Positions 33,278 to 41,694 are shown, counted from the stretch's first letter. The stretch: 64,000 bases of DNA from Acidobacteriota bacterium (GCA_018269075.1 JAFDVJ010000006.1:109724-173723); one strand, 5' to 3'. Numbers and translations are program-made. The notes: generated by a model from the letters alone, not told the origin.

Positions 33278-33894
33278 TTACTCCAGTCCCGAATTATGTA
33301 AAATGTTACCACGAAGAGGAGCGGATTACTGGCATACCGAAAAAATTATCCTATATCACGGTCGAAGAATATCTGGACGGCGAACGCGGCGCAGCTGTCA
33401 AACACGAATACGTCGACGGCGAGATATACGCGATTGCCGGCGAGAGCCGGCGGCATAACCGGATCGTTTCGAATTTTGTCCTTGCTTTTCGCGACGGCTT
33501 GACGGAAACCGGCTGCGAAACTTATTTCGAAGGAGTCAAAGTTCAGGCCAATCGCTCGACCTTTTATTATCCGGACGTTCTCGTCACCTGCGAAATCGAA
33601 GGCGAAGACGACGATTACGTGATCAAATTTCCCTGCCTGATCGTCGAGGTGCTTTCGCCATCGACCGCCGCGACCGACAAACGCGAGAAGCTGATCGCCT
33701 ACAAGCTGATCGACTCGCTCCAGGAATACGCGATCGTCTGGCAGGACGAGCTGCGCGTCGAGCTGCACCGCCGCCACCGCGACGGCTGGCTGACGTTTTT
33801 CCACACCCAGCCCGAAGACGCCGTCCTCTTCACCTCGATCGGTCTGCAAACGACCGTCGCCGGCATCTATCGCGGCATCCCCTTCGAACAATAA
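33211..33894 (+). CDS. Uma2-family putative endonuclease (DUF820), start uncertain
   Basis: A PD-(D/E)XK-like Uma2 protein. Hallmarks: SYITVEEYLDGE, AVKHEYVDGEIYAIAGES, YYPDVLVTCE with the catalytic Asp, and LIVEVLSPSTAATDKREKL with the Glu. These proteins are of unclear function, often many per genome. The family normally starts just before PKKLSYITVEEYL, about 33325, but no ATG, GTG or TTG is in frame there. The nearest is ATG 33211, which would translate GACTCAA repeat (SDSGLF). GAGGAG at 33315-33320 precedes an ATT codon that could be a rare start. Confidence 0.75.
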   Translation: MSVFTIESAVIDSGLRTSDSGLFTPVPNYVKCYHEEERITGIPKKLSYITVEEYLDGERGAAVKHEYVDGEIYAIAGESRRHNRIVSNFVLAFRDGLTETGCETYFEGVKVQANRSTFYYPDVLVTCEIEGEDDDYVIKFPCLIVEVLSPSTAATDKREKLIAYKLIDSLQEYAIVWQDELRVELHRRHRDGWLTFFHTQPEDAVLFTSIGLQTTVAGIYRGIPFEQ

Positions 33895-33955
33895 AAAGAG
33901 AGACGAGGCAGCATCTCCCCATCTCCCCGTTTCAACCTATTTTTCCCACCGGAAA

Positions 33956-33988
33956 AAATCCGAAATCCGAAATCCGAAATCCGAAATC
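33956..33988 (-). repeat. TTCGGAT array after the trxA stop
   Basis: On the minus strand the trxA TGA is the first three bases of TGATTTCGG, continuing for four units. The next gene is convergent, so no partner is present. Confidence 0.9.
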
Positions 33989-34316
33989 AAGTGTATTTCT
34001 CGACCATTTCGGCCAGCTTTTCGCGGCTGATGTTGCCGCCGACATAGCGTTCCTGTTCCTGTCCGCCCTTGAACAGGATCAGCGTCGGGATGCCGCGGAT
34101 GCCGTACTGCTGCGGGACGCTCATATTCTCGTCGACGTTCATCTTGTAGACGACGGCCTTGTCGGCGAGCTGTTCGGCGACGGCCTCGACCGTCGGCGCG
34201 ATGACGCGACACGGGCCGCACCATTCGGCCCAGAAATCGACGAGCACCGGCTTGTCCGAGCCGAGCACGTCCGCTTGAAAATTTGAATCCGTAATTGCTT
34301 TTGTAAAATCTCCCAT
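33987..34316 (-). CDS. trxA: Thioredoxin
   Basis: A 109-aa classical thioredoxin, a cytoplasmic disulfide reductase. VLVDFWAEWCGPCRVIAPTVE holds the WCGPC active site; the cis-Pro is in GIRGIPTLILFKGG. Length and spacing are normal. It starts 6 bp after the stop of the HtrA-like gene on the same strand, so the two are almost surely one transcript. That links reductive repair to proteolysis of damaged protein. Its stop codon opens a TTCGGAT array. Confidence 0.96.
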   Translation of the reverse strand: MGDFTKAITDSNFQADVLGSDKPVLVDFWAEWCGPCRVIAPTVEAVAEQLADKAVVYKMNVDENMSVPQQYGIRGIPTLILFKGGQEQERYVGGNISREKLAEMVEKYT

Positions 34317-34322
34317 AATTTT

Positions 34323-35339
34323 TTATTTTCTCTCCAAAGGTATTATTTCGTGTTCCGATTTCCGCGTGCCGCGCAGCGCGACCAACGTCTGCCGCCGCCC
34401 GACCGCGTCCTCGGTCAATATTTTGTGTAACTCGTCGATGCCCGAAATCGTCCGGCCGCCGTATTCGATAATGATGTCGCCCTCGCGCAGGCCCGCCAGC
34501 GCGGCGGGACTTTTCTCGTCCATCGAAATTATAAGAATACCATTTTCGGCCGCCAGATTGTAGTAGCGCACGACCTGCCGCGGGATCGCGACGTTCTGCC
34601 CGGCGATGCCGATATAGCCGCGCCGGATGCGCCCCTCGCGCAAAAGTTTCAGGGCGACGAACTTCGCCGTATCGACCGCGATCGCGAAGCAGATGCCCTG
34701 CGCCGCGGCGATCGTCGCCGTGTTGACGCCGATCACGCGCCCGCGCGAATCGACGAGCGGCCCGCCCGAATTGCCGGGATTCAAAGCCGCGTCGGTCTGG
34801 ATCACGTCGTCGATCAGCCGGCCCGAATAAGCCCTTAAACTTCGTCCGAGCGCCGAGATCACGCCGGCCGTCACGGTGTACTGAAACCCGAACGGATTGC
34901 CGATCGCGATCGCCATCTGTCCGACCTTCAGATTATGCGACGCGCCGAACTGCAAAGCCGGCAGACTCGTCGCCGAACCGACGCGGATCACCGCGAGATC
35001 GGTGTCCGGGTCCTCGCCGACGAGATCGGCCGTCAGGACGTCGCCGTCCGGCATCGCGACGGTCATCCGCTCGGCGTCGTGGACGACGTGGCTATTCGTG
35101 ATGATGTAGCCGTCGGGCGTAAAGACGAAGCCCGAACCGCTGCCGCCGCGTTCCGTCCGGCGGCCGCGCCGGGCCGCGTGGACGTCGATCTTGACGACCG
35201 ACGGGCTCGCGAGCTCGGCGGCCGTCACGACCGTGGTCGAATAAACGTCGAGAATCTCGGCGTCCGAGAGCGCATTCTCGGCCCGCACGCCCGCGACGTC
35301 GCGCAAATCGTTTCCAAGTAAATATTCAACTTCCCTCAT
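34323..35339 (-). CDS. HtrA/Deg-type serine protease without signal peptide
   Basis: A 338-aa S1C protease with one PDZ domain. Triad His84 (TNSHVVHD), Asp114 (DTDLAVIRV) and Ser191 (NPGNSGGPLVD). The PDZ domain spans about 245-330 (GYIGIAG, PAALAGLREGDIIIEYGG). Unusually for this family no signal peptide or membrane anchor is visible: it begins MREVEYLLGNDLRDVAGV. It is therefore probably cytosolic. It is followed at 6 bp by trxA. A GACTCAA array lies directly upstream. Confidence 0.92.
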   Translation of the reverse strand: MREVEYLLGNDLRDVAGVRAENALSDAEILDVYSTTVVTAAELASPSVVKIDVHAARRGRRTERGGSGSGFVFTPDGYIITNSHVVHDAERMTVAMPDGDVLTADLVGEDPDTDLAVIRVGSATSLPALQFGASHNLKVGQMAIAIGNPFGFQYTVTAGVISALGRSLRAYSGRLIDDVIQTDAALNPGNSGGPLVDSRGRVIGVNTATIAAAQGICFAIAVDTAKFVALKLLREGRIRRGYIGIAGQNVAIPRQVVRYYNLAAENGILIISMDEKSPAALAGLREGDIIIEYGGRTISGIDELHKILTEDAVGRRQTLVALRGTRKSEHEIIPLERK

Positions 35340-35348
35340 TTTCGTTTG

Positions 35349-35426
35349 TTTAGTCTTGAGTCTTAAGTCTTAAGTCTTGAGTCCGATTGCTTTAAGACTT
35401 AAGACTCAAGACTCAAGACTTAAGAC
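35349..35426. repeat. GACTCAA stem-loop between osmC-like and htrA-like genes
   Basis: The array at 35349-35383 is pre-start for the protease. The array at 35391-35426 starts at the OsmC stop codon. They are reverse complements separated by only about 8 bp. Confidence 0.9.
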
Positions 35427-35851
35427 TATTTAATCACCAGCTCGATCTCGGTGCCGGCGAGCGCCTTGCTGACCGGACAGTTCTCTTTGGCGGTGTGCGC
35501 GAACTTTTCGAATTCCTCCTTCGAAACATTGGGCACGTCGCCTTCGAGCTCGAGCGTGATCTTTGTGATGCCGAAACCCTCGCCGACTTTGTCCAGACGG
35601 ACGGACGCCGTCGTGTGGAGCCGCGTCGGCGTGTGGCCGGCCCGCGTCAACGCGCCGTCGAGCGCCATCGTAAAACAGCCGGCGTGCGCCGCGCCGATCA
35701 GTTCCTCGGGGTTCGTCGCCGCTGTGCCCTCCTCGCTGAACCGCGAAGCGAACGAATATTCGCCCTCGAACGCGCCGCTCCCGAGCTTTAGATTCCCTTT
35801 CCCTTCCGTAATATTTCCTTCCCAAACAGCTTCCGCTTTTCTTAATGGCAT
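35426..35851 (-). CDS. osmC: OsmC-family peroxiredoxin
   Basis: A 141-aa OsmC-type hydroperoxide reductase. Cys59 (AAHAGCFTMAL) and Cys125 (KENCPVSKAL) are the peroxidatic and resolving Cys, with the expected GNLKLGSGAFEGEYSFASRF start and the EELIGAAHA block. The family detoxifies organic hydroperoxides, using lipoylated protein or small thiols as reductant. Cytoplasmic. It begins a long same-strand run of redox genes, with GACTCAA repeats on its 3-prime side. Confidence 0.93.
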   Translation of the reverse strand: MPLRKAEAVWEGNITEGKGNLKLGSGAFEGEYSFASRFSEEGTAATNPEELIGAAHAGCFTMALDGALTRAGHTPTRLHTTASVRLDKVGEGFGITKITLELEGDVPNVSKEEFEKFAHTAKENCPVSKALAGTEIELVIK

Positions 35852-35892
35852 TTTTTTGTTCTCCCTTGTTTTTGATTGTAATTACCCGATCC

Positions 35893-35945
35893 GGCAGCTT
35901 CCCAAACTTCCTAAACTTCCCGAACTTCCTAAACTTCCCGAACTT
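35893..35945 (-). repeat. CTTCCCAAA array after a stop codon
   Basis: Five 9-bp units (CTTCCCAAA/CTTCCTAAA/CTTCCCGAA on plus) end 1 bp before the stop of the ABM gene. Same strand sense as after the sigma gene at 15161. No partner is seen. Confidence 0.85.
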
Positions 35946-35946
35946 A

Positions 35947-36246
35947 TCAGCTGATCATCCGCGTCTGCATAATCAGCGGCGGCTCGGCGGCGAGCGCGCC
36001 GGCTTCGGCGAAGAATTCCTGAAAATACGACTTTCCGAAATGCTCGTCGAGCGCCGTCTGATCGCGCCACGTTTCGTGCCAGACGAAAACGGTCGGATCG
36101 TCGAGCTGCTGATGGACGTCGTAATTATGACAGCCCGCTTCCTCGCGCGACGGCCCGACGATTCCCAGCGCCAGCTCCCTCGCCCGTTCGACCGCGTCTT
36201 CGCGAACCTTCAGGCGCGCGATCAATACTATTTTTTCTTCACTCAT
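35947..36246 (-). CDS. Antibiotic-biosynthesis-monooxygenase (ABM/YgiN-like) protein
   Basis: A 99-aa dimeric ferredoxin-like-fold protein. KIVLIARLKVREDAVERAREL and FVWHETWRDQTALDEHFGK match the ABM/YgiN pattern. Relatives include quinol monooxygenases and heme-degrading enzymes; the function here is open, with quinone handling favoured by the neighbours. Normal length. It lies between osmC-like and aldo/keto reductase genes on one strand. Confidence 0.85.
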   Translation of the reverse strand: MSEEKIVLIARLKVREDAVERARELALGIVGPSREEAGCHNYDVHQQLDDPTVFVWHETWRDQTALDEHFGKSYFQEFFAEAGALAAEPPLIMQTRMIS

Positions 36247-36325
36247 CGTTTTTGTTTTTCTCCTTATTCGATTTTGTCGCTGTTCGTTTTTCGCCGCCGT
36301 CGATCGCGCCCTTTCTCTCCGCTCT

Positions 36326-37315
36326 TCACCGGTTGACCGTCGCCATCATCGCTTCCGGATATCGAAGTCCGGCGGCGGCGTCTTTCGGGAAGACGTCCTC
36401 GATCGCGGCGAGCTCTTCCCGGCTCAAAATGATATCGACGGCGGCCGCGTTCTGTTCGAGATACTGGCGGCGCTTGGTGCCCGGGATCGGGACGATGTCC
36501 AGCCCCTGCGCGAGCACCCACGCGAGCGCGAGCTGCGAGGCCGTGACGCCTTTTTCGCGGGCGATTTCCCCGATCTTTTCGACGAGCTTCAAATTCCTGT
36601 CGAAATTCTCGCCCTGAAAACGCGGGCTCAAACGCCGGTAATCGTCCTCGGGAATGTCCTCGAATTTCCTGAATTCGCCCGTCAGAAAACCGCGGCCCAG
36701 AGGGCTGTAGGCGACGAAGCCGATCCCGAGCTCGCGGCAGGTCGCGAGAACGTCCGTGTCTTCGGGGTCGCGCGTCCAGAGCGAATACTCCGATTGCAAA
36801 GCCGTGATCTTATGGACCTTCGAGGCGCGCCGCAAAGTTTCGGCCGAGGCTTCCGAAAGTCCCAGATAACGCACCTTGCCTTCCTTGACGAGGTCGGCGA
36901 GCGCGCCGACCGTCTCCTCGACCGGCGTGTCCGGATCGATCCGGTGCTGGTAATAAAGATCGATCGTCTCGATGCCGAGACGCTTGAGACTTCCCTCGAC
37001 CGAACGGCGGACGTCTTCCGGTTTGCCCGAAATGATCCGGCCGGCCGGATTGTTCGGGTCCGGATAGATGCCGAACTTCGTCGCGATGATAAACCGGTCG
37101 CGGCGGCCTTTGATCGCGCGCCCGACGAGCTCCTCGTTCGTGTGCGGCCCGTACATCTCGGCCGTGTCGAGAAAGTTGACGCCGAGCTCAAGCGCGCGGT
37201 CGATCGTCGCGAGCGATTCCCGATCGTCGCGGCCCGAATAAAACGCCGACATTCCCATACAGCCGAGCCCGATGGCCGACACTTCCAATTCGCTTCCCAA
37301 TATTCGTTTTTTCAT
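36326..37315 (-). CDS. Aldo/keto reductase (AKR13-like)
   Basis: A 329-aa NADPH-dependent reductase. Tetrad Asp50 and Tyr55 ([10 protein letters not shown]), Lys80 (ATKFG) and His124 (YYQHR). [11 protein letters not shown] and [15 protein letters not shown] are typical of the AKR13/YakC group that reduces aldehydes and alpha-keto compounds. Cytoplasmic. A GACTCAA array precedes the ATG. It belongs to the minus-strand redox run. Confidence 0.92.
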   Translation of the reverse strand: MKKRILGSELEVSAIGLGCMGMSAFYSGRDDRESLATIDRALELGVNFLDTAEMYGPHTNEELVGRAIKGRRDRFIIATKFGIYPDPNNPAGRIISGKPEDVRRSVEGSLKRLGIETIDLYYQHRIDPDTPVEETVGALADLVKEGKVRYLGLSEASAETLRRASKVHKITALQSEYSLWTRDPEDTDVLATCRELGIGFVAYSPLGRGFLTGEFRKFEDIPEDDYRRLSPRFQGENFDRNLKLVEKIGEIAREKGVTASQLALAWVLAQGLDIVPIPGTKRRQYLEQNAAAVDIILSREELAAIEDVFPKDAAAGLRYPEAMMATVNR

Positions 37316-37330
37316 AATCTCCTTTTTCAG

Positions 37331-37399
37331 TCCCGAGTCTTAAGTCTTAAGTCTTGAGTCCGCTTGACTTAAGACTCAAGACTCAAGACTCAGGACTTC
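37331..37399. repeat. GACTCAA stem-loop
   Basis: The array at 37331-37360 is pre-start for the aldo/keto reductase. The array at 37367-37399 is after-stop for the zinc-ribbon gene at 37404. The loop is about 7 bp. Confidence 0.9.
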
Positions 37400-37403
37400 T
37401 CCC

Positions 37404-37661
37404 TTAAGAACTCTGAAATCCGCGCCGCCGCGCCGCGCCGAGCTCGCGGTAATTGCCGGCGTAGAATTCCGTGTAGCCGCAGCCGGCGCAGACGAACGCG
37501 AAAAATTCGCTGCGCACCGTTTCCGGCAGCCAGATGAACGGTCGGTCCGGCGGATCGGGCTCGCGCATCTGGACGTGCGGCGTCGTCTGGTGCGATGTTA
37601 ACAGACGCAGCGGCCCGGCGACGTCGTTTGAATGACATTTCGGACAGATTCCGTCGAGCAT
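37404..37661 (-). CDS. Small zinc-ribbon protein
   Basis: An 85-aa protein with two CxxC knuckles: GICPKCHSND near the N-terminus and FVCAGCGYTEFY near 58-62. Together they form a probable zinc ribbon. Such proteins are widespread with no fixed role; RNA/DNA or protein binding is possible. It starts 9 bp after the stop of the epimerase-like gene, so they are likely co-transcribed. The middle (REPDPPDRPFIWLPE) is Pro-rich. Confidence 0.75.
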   Translation of the reverse strand: MLDGICPKCHSNDVAGPLRLLTSHQTTPHVQMREPDPPDRPFIWLPETVRSEFFAFVCAGCGYTEFYAGNYRELGAARRRGFQSS

Positions 37662-37670
37662 ATTTCACCT

Positions 37671-38582
37671 CTAATCCAGCGCCCGCGGCCGGTACGAGCC
37701 GTTTTCGATGTCGTCGAGAATCGAATAATAATCGCTCGGCGTCCAGCCGAGCTCGCGCCGCGCGCGGCCGGCGTCGAGCTCGTTGTCGATCGACAGAAAA
37801 TCGTACATCTTCCCGAACCGTGCGCGCGCTTCGTCGGCCGCCAGGCTCCGCGTTTTGACGCCGAGCAGCCGCGCCGCGGCCTCGTTCAGCGCCTTTATCT
37901 TGACCGCTTCGGCGGCGGCGTTGTAAAGCCCTTTCGCCGTGCTCGTTTCGAGCGCCAGCAGATACAGCGCGGCGGCGTCATCGACGTGAACCGCCGAGAC
38001 GCGCTGCTCGCCCGTCCCGGCGTAAACGGCCGCGCCCGCCGCTTTCGCCTGATTGATGACGAACGGCACGAACGAGCTGCCGCCGCGCCCGTAGACGAAG
38101 AGCGGCAGCCGGACGACGATGCTCCGGATGCCCCGCGCCGAAAGCTGGAGCGTGTCGCGCTCGGATTCGCCGCGCAGCCGGCGCGGCGAGTTTTCGGCGA
38201 ACGGGTAATCCTCGTCGGCCCGGTTTCCGCGCGTGTCGCCGAGCACGGCCGAGCTCGACGTCACAATCAGCGGCTTGTTGCTGCCCGCGAGCGCGCCGGC
38301 GAACGCTTTGATGACCTCGCGGTCGAGCCTCACGGCGTCGTCGTAATCGTCGAAATTATGGCTGAACGCGGTGTGGACGACCGCGTCGGCCGCGCCCGCC
38401 GCGTCTTTCAAAACCCCGAAATCTTCGAGACTTCCGCTGACCGGCTCGATCTTTCGCGCCCGCAGTTTTTCGGCGGCCGCGGCGGTCCGCGCCAGACCGG
38501 CGACCTCGTAACCGCGCCCTTTCAGTTTTTCGGCGACCGTCGAGCCGACGTAGCCGCTCGCGCCCGTCAGAAATATCTTCAT
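37671..38582 (-). CDS. NAD(P)-dependent epimerase/dehydratase-like protein
   Basis: A 303-aa extended or atypical SDR. MKIFLTGASGYVGSTVAEKL carries the G-x-x-G-x-x-G nucleotide motif, DAVVHTAFSH the usual VxHxA, and TSSSAVLGDTRG the Ser region; a canonical YxxxK is not evident, suggesting an atypical (NmrA- or TIGR-like) member. Substrate unknown. It is in the redox run, 37 bp from the next upstream gene. Confidence 0.85.
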   Translation of the reverse strand: MKIFLTGASGYVGSTVAEKLKGRGYEVAGLARTAAAAEKLRARKIEPVSGSLEDFGVLKDAAGAADAVVHTAFSHNFDDYDDAVRLDREVIKAFAGALAGSNKPLIVTSSSAVLGDTRGNRADEDYPFAENSPRRLRGESERDTLQLSARGIRSIVVRLPLFVYGRGGSSFVPFVINQAKAAGAAVYAGTGEQRVSAVHVDDAAALYLLALETSTAKGLYNAAAEAVKIKALNEAAARLLGVKTRSLAADEARARFGKMYDFLSIDNELDAGRARRELGWTPSDYYSILDDIENGSYRPRALD

Positions 38583-38619
38583 CGTTTGATTCTCGCGTCT
38601 TTCTCCGATTTCCGTCGAC

Positions 38620-39249
38620 TCAGGAATTGAGCATCGCCGCCGCCTGTTTCGCCGTCAGCGTCTTGTTGTAGATCGGCGTGTCGGGCTGCTGCGATTTTCC
38701 GCCGTCGCGCAGAGAGCCCGTATCGACGGCCGCGAAACCGATTTCGTCGATCAGTTTGGCGACCCGCGATTTGGCGTCCGCGTCGTCGCCGGCGATAAAG
38801 ATCGCGCGCCGCGCGTCGGGCGCTAAATCCTTGTGGCCCTGCGTTTTCAGATGCTCGACCCAGATCGTGTTAAAGCCCTTGACGATTTTCGCCCCCTTCA
38901 GGTAATTTGCCAGCAGCTCGCTCGACGTCGCGGTTCCGGCGTCGATTTCCGCGAACCGCCCGTCGCGGCTCGGGTAATAGTTGTTCGAATCGATCACGAT
39001 CTTGCCCGCAAAATCGTTTTCGGGCAGCTCGCGGTATTTCCCGAACGGGATCGACACGAAAACGATCTCGCCGAACGCAGCCGCTTCGGCGACCGTCGCC
39101 GCGCGCGCCCGCGGGCCGAGCCCGGCGACGACGTCCGTCAAAGTCTCGGGCCCGCGCGAATTGGCGATCGCGATCTCGTGGCCGGCTTCCGTAAACAGTT
39201 TCGCGGCCGCCGCGCCGATGTTGCCCGCACCGATAATTCCGATTTTCAT
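38620..39249 (-). CDS. NADPH-binding F420-reductase-type oxidoreductase
   Basis: A 209-aa protein of the NADP-oxidoreductase, coenzyme-F420-dependent family (PF03807). MKIGIIGAGNIGAAAAKLF is the Rossmann motif, followed by ANSRGPETL for the NADPH phosphate. IVKGFNTIWVEHL and IFIAGDDADAK are typical. No F420 biosynthesis gene is seen here, so a plain NADPH role with another substrate is likely. A paralogue lies at 42809. Confidence 0.85.
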   Translation of the reverse strand: MKIGIIGAGNIGAAAAKLFTEAGHEIAIANSRGPETLTDVVAGLGPRARAATVAEAAAFGEIVFVSIPFGKYRELPENDFAGKIVIDSNNYYPSRDGRFAEIDAGTATSSELLANYLKGAKIVKGFNTIWVEHLKTQGHKDLAPDARRAIFIAGDDADAKSRVAKLIDEIGFAAVDTGSLRDGGKSQQPDTPIYNKTLTAKQAAAMLNS

Positions 39250-39321
39250 AATGCTTCAAACCTCCAAAGGAAAAAACGCCCCCGTTCGGAAAAAACCTCG
39301 CGAAGCGGCTTTAAATTATTG

Positions 39322-40062
39322 TTACCACGGCAATTCCTGACCAAGATGGATTAGCTTTCCATTATACCCCCGCGGCGAAAGCGTTGCCAAATCGACCGAC
39401 GTTTTCGCGCCTTCCTCGACCGTCAGCTCGCCGTAGGCGTTCATCTCGGTCAGCACCGAGCCCGGATGCGCCGCGTTGACCTTGACGGGCGTCTCGCGGA
39501 GCTCGTGCGCGAGATGGACGACATAGCCGTTGAGCGCGGTCTTCGAGATGTCGTAAGCCGGCACCTTGAAGTCGTAGATCGGCGACGCCGGATCGGCGTG
39601 GAGCGCGAGCGAGCCGAGAATGCTCGACAGAAAAACGATCCGCCCGGCCGCGGCTTTTTTGACGAGCGGCAGAAATTCCTGCGTCAGCGCGACGACGTTG
39701 AAAAAATTCGTCTCGAACGTCCGCCGGAAAACTTCGGCCGACGTCCGGCTCGGCGGCTGGATCGCGCCGTTCTCGCGCTCGTCGAGCATCACGCCGGCGT
39801 TGTTGATCAGAATGTCGAGCCGCCCGTATTTTTCCTCGATCTGTTTTCGTGCCGCCGCACGCGTCGCCGCGTCGTCGACGTCGAGCCGGACGAATTCGGC
39901 GTCGATGCCTTCGGCCCTTAACGTTTCGGCCGCCGCCTTTCCCTTTTCCGCGTCGCGCGCGCCGAGCAGGACCGTGATGCCCTGCTGCCCCAGCTGCCGC
40001 GCGGTCTCGAAACCGATCCCGCGATTCGCGCCCGTAATCAATGCGATTTTCTTTTCACTCAT
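39322..40062 (-). CDS. Short-chain dehydrogenase/reductase
   Basis: A 246-aa classical SDR similar to carbonyl reductases. ALITGANRGIGFETARQLG is the cofactor motif (TGxxxGxG), LINNAGVML the NNAG motif, FLSSILGSL holds the Ser and YDISKTALNG the Tyr and Lys. It probably reduces carbonyls or quinones with NADPH. Cytoplasmic; part of the minus-strand redox run downstream of the ArsR-type regulator. Confidence 0.92.
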   Translation of the reverse strand: MSEKKIALITGANRGIGFETARQLGQQGITVLLGARDAEKGKAAAETLRAEGIDAEFVRLDVDDAATRAAARKQIEEKYGRLDILINNAGVMLDERENGAIQPPSRTSAEVFRRTFETNFFNVVALTQEFLPLVKKAAAGRIVFLSSILGSLALHADPASPIYDFKVPAYDISKTALNGYVVHLAHELRETPVKVNAAHPGSVLTEMNAYGELTVEEGAKTSVDLATLSPRGYNGKLIHLGQELPW

Positions 40063-40092
40063 TTTTCTTTTACCTTCCCTTTTTATTTACAT

Positions 40093-40281
40093 TCACCGTT
40101 CCGCGATCATCACGAACGGCGACGCCATCACCGACAAAAATCCGAAGCCGATGCCCGCGCCGGCGGAGAAAAATCCGAAATACAGCCCCGCAAAGAGCAT
40201 CATCAGACCGACCATCAGCCGCGCCTTATCGACCGCTCCCGAATAACTCACCTTCTTTTTCGTTTCCGACCCGTAATTCAT
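40093..40281 (-). CDS. Small two-helix membrane protein
   Basis: A 62-aa protein from ATG 40281, preceded by GGAGG. The N-terminal MNYGSETKKKVSYSGAVDKA is polar, then two hydrophobic segments follow (LMVGLMMLFAGLYFGFF and IGFGFLSVMASPFVMI). No family recognised. A palindrome (40305-40328) lies just upstream, and the ArsR-type gene begins the same strand. Possibly part of its regulon. Confidence 0.65.
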   Translation of the reverse strand: MNYGSETKKKVSYSGAVDKARLMVGLMMLFAGLYFGFFSAGAGIGFGFLSVMASPFVMIAER

Positions 40282-40304
40282 TTCATTCCCTCCTCGAATT
40301 AGTT

Positions 40305-40328
40305 TTGTATATTTTTGCATATATACAA
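40305..40328. promoter_or_regulatory. Palindrome upstream of the small membrane protein gene
   Basis: TTGTATAT (40305-40312) and ATATACAA (40321-40328) are exact reverse complements around 8 bp. It resembles the AT-rich, TATAT-containing operator at 40663-40690, so the ArsR-type protein may bind both. Confidence 0.45.
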
Positions 40329-40362
40329 CCATCTATATATATGCCGAAAAAATTTTGCCCGT

Positions 40363-40647
40363 TTATTTCAGATTGAGCCGTTTTTTAAGCTCGCCCAGAT
40401 ACTCGTCGATCGTTTCCAGATTGACCGTGAAAAACTTGAACTGGCCCTCGCAGTGGGGCGTGATCAGATCGGCTTCGGTCAACTCCTTGAGATGATGCGA
40501 AACGGTCGCCTGCGCGACGGTCACGGTTTCGCAAACCTGGCCCGAACAGATCTTGCCCGCTTCGCTCGCCGCGATCGTCTGCAAAATCCCGAACCGGCGC
40601 GGATCCGCCAGTGCTTTCGCGACTTTTTGAAATTTTCGGTCTTCCAT
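40363..40647 (-). CDS. ArsR/SmtB-family transcriptional repressor
   Basis: A 94-aa winged-helix repressor. FQKVAKALADPRRFGILQTI leads into the recognition helix VAQATVSHHLKELTEADLI. Cys34, Cys39 and Cys66 could sense metal or redox state, but the classic ELCVCDL metal motif is absent. A near-perfect 28-bp palindrome sits 15 bp upstream of its start, as expected for autoregulation. Downstream genes on the strand are oxidoreductases, suggesting it controls them. Confidence 0.9.
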   Translation of the reverse strand: MEDRKFQKVAKALADPRRFGILQTIAASEAGKICSGQVCETVTVAQATVSHHLKELTEADLITPHCEGQFKFFTVNLETIDEYLGELKKRLNLK

Positions 40648-40662
40648 ATAACCTCGACAGTT

Positions 40663-40690
40663 AGATATATTGACATTTGTCTATATATCT
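40663..40690. promoter_or_regulatory. Candidate ArsR operator (28-bp palindrome)
   Basis: AGATATATTGACA-TT-TGTCTATATATCT; arms of 13 bp with one mismatch. It is centred about 30 bp upstream of the ArsR-type start codon and overlaps where the promoter should be. Confidence 0.65.
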
Positions 40691-40711
40691 TGTCAAGTCT
40701 GTAATTTGATT

Positions 40712-40823
40712 TTTTTGATCTTTGGTCTTTGATCTTTGATTCGTTACATTTGATTAAGAAATGTTCAAATTGATGCACTGTCGCCGCCGGACATCAAAGA
40801 ACAGAGATCAAAGACCAAAGCCC
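40712..40823. repeat. CAAAGAC-family stem-loop
   Basis: The array at 40712-40741 (ATCTTTGGTCTTTGATCTTTG...) is on the pre-start side of the ArsR-type gene. The array at 40795-40823 is after-stop for the SDR gene ending at 40858. Confidence 0.82.
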
Positions 40824-40857
40824 CTGAAAAACGCTGATTATTTACCGTCAAACTTTT

Positions 40858-41649
40858 TCAGCCGCAATTTGGCTTCGACCGCAGAACGTCCGCCCGCAGA
40901 TTTCGCAGCGATTCGAGCCAGCGCTCGTAATTCGCGGCTTTTTTGACGATGTAATCGGCGACTTCCGGGTGCGGCAGGATCAGAAAGCTCTCGCGCTCGA
41001 ACGCCCGGACGACCGCCTCGGCGCATTCCTCGACGGTGATCGCCCCGGCCGTCAGAAAATTTTCCGGTTCGCCTTCGGCCGTCGCGATCAGGTTCGTCTT
41101 GACGCCCTGCGGACAGAGACACGAAACGTAGATGCCCTTTTCGGCGAATTCGATCGCGAGGCTCTCGGCGAGCGCGACCGCCGCGTGTTTCGAGACCGCG
41201 TAGGGCACGACCGTCGGGTGCGTCAGCAGACCGGCCGCCGACGCCGTGATCGAAAACGCGCCCGCGCCGCGCGCGATCATCGACGGGAAAACGGCCCGCG
41301 CGAGATAGACGTGCGAGAGGACGTTGATCTCGTAGAGCTTCTGCCAGACCTCGTTGAGGACTTCGAGACTGCCTTCGGCGCCGCCGATCCCGGCGTTCGA
41401 GCAGACGACGTCGATCCGCCCGGCTTCGCCCAAAATCTCGGCGACGACCGTCCGGCAGTTCGCCTCGTCGGCGACGTCGAGCCGGTAAGCCTTGCCGTTT
41501 ATCGAATTCGCCACCGTCTCGGCGGTGTCGTAATCGATGTCGGCGACAAAAACCCGCGCCGCGCCCTCGGCCGCGAACCGCTCGCAAAGCCCGCGCCCGA
41601 TGCCGTTCGCGCCGCCGGTGACGAGGACGATTTTATCTGTGACGTTCAT
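40858..41649 (-). CDS. Short-chain dehydrogenase/reductase
   Basis: A 263-aa classical SDR. IVLVTGGANGIGRGLCERF is the cofactor motif, CSNAGIGG replaces the usual NNAG, SITASAAGLLTHP carries Ser and YAVSKHAAVAL the Tyr and Lys. VFVADIDYDTAE suggests NAD(H) preference through the Asp after strand 2. Substrate unknown. Part of the redox run; the MDR gene lies 45 bp upstream. Confidence 0.91.
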   Translation of the reverse strand: MNVTDKIVLVTGGANGIGRGLCERFAAEGAARVFVADIDYDTAETVANSINGKAYRLDVADEANCRTVVAEILGEAGRIDVVCSNAGIGGAEGSLEVLNEVWQKLYEINVLSHVYLARAVFPSMIARGAGAFSITASAAGLLTHPTVVPYAVSKHAAVALAESLAIEFAEKGIYVSCLCPQGVKTNLIATAEGEPENFLTAGAITVEECAEAVVRAFERESFLILPHPEVADYIVKKAANYERWLESLRNLRADVLRSKPNCG

Positions 41650-41694
41650 AAATCCCTCTCCGCATCGTTTTTTTATGTTTGAGAAAGTCCTGAT

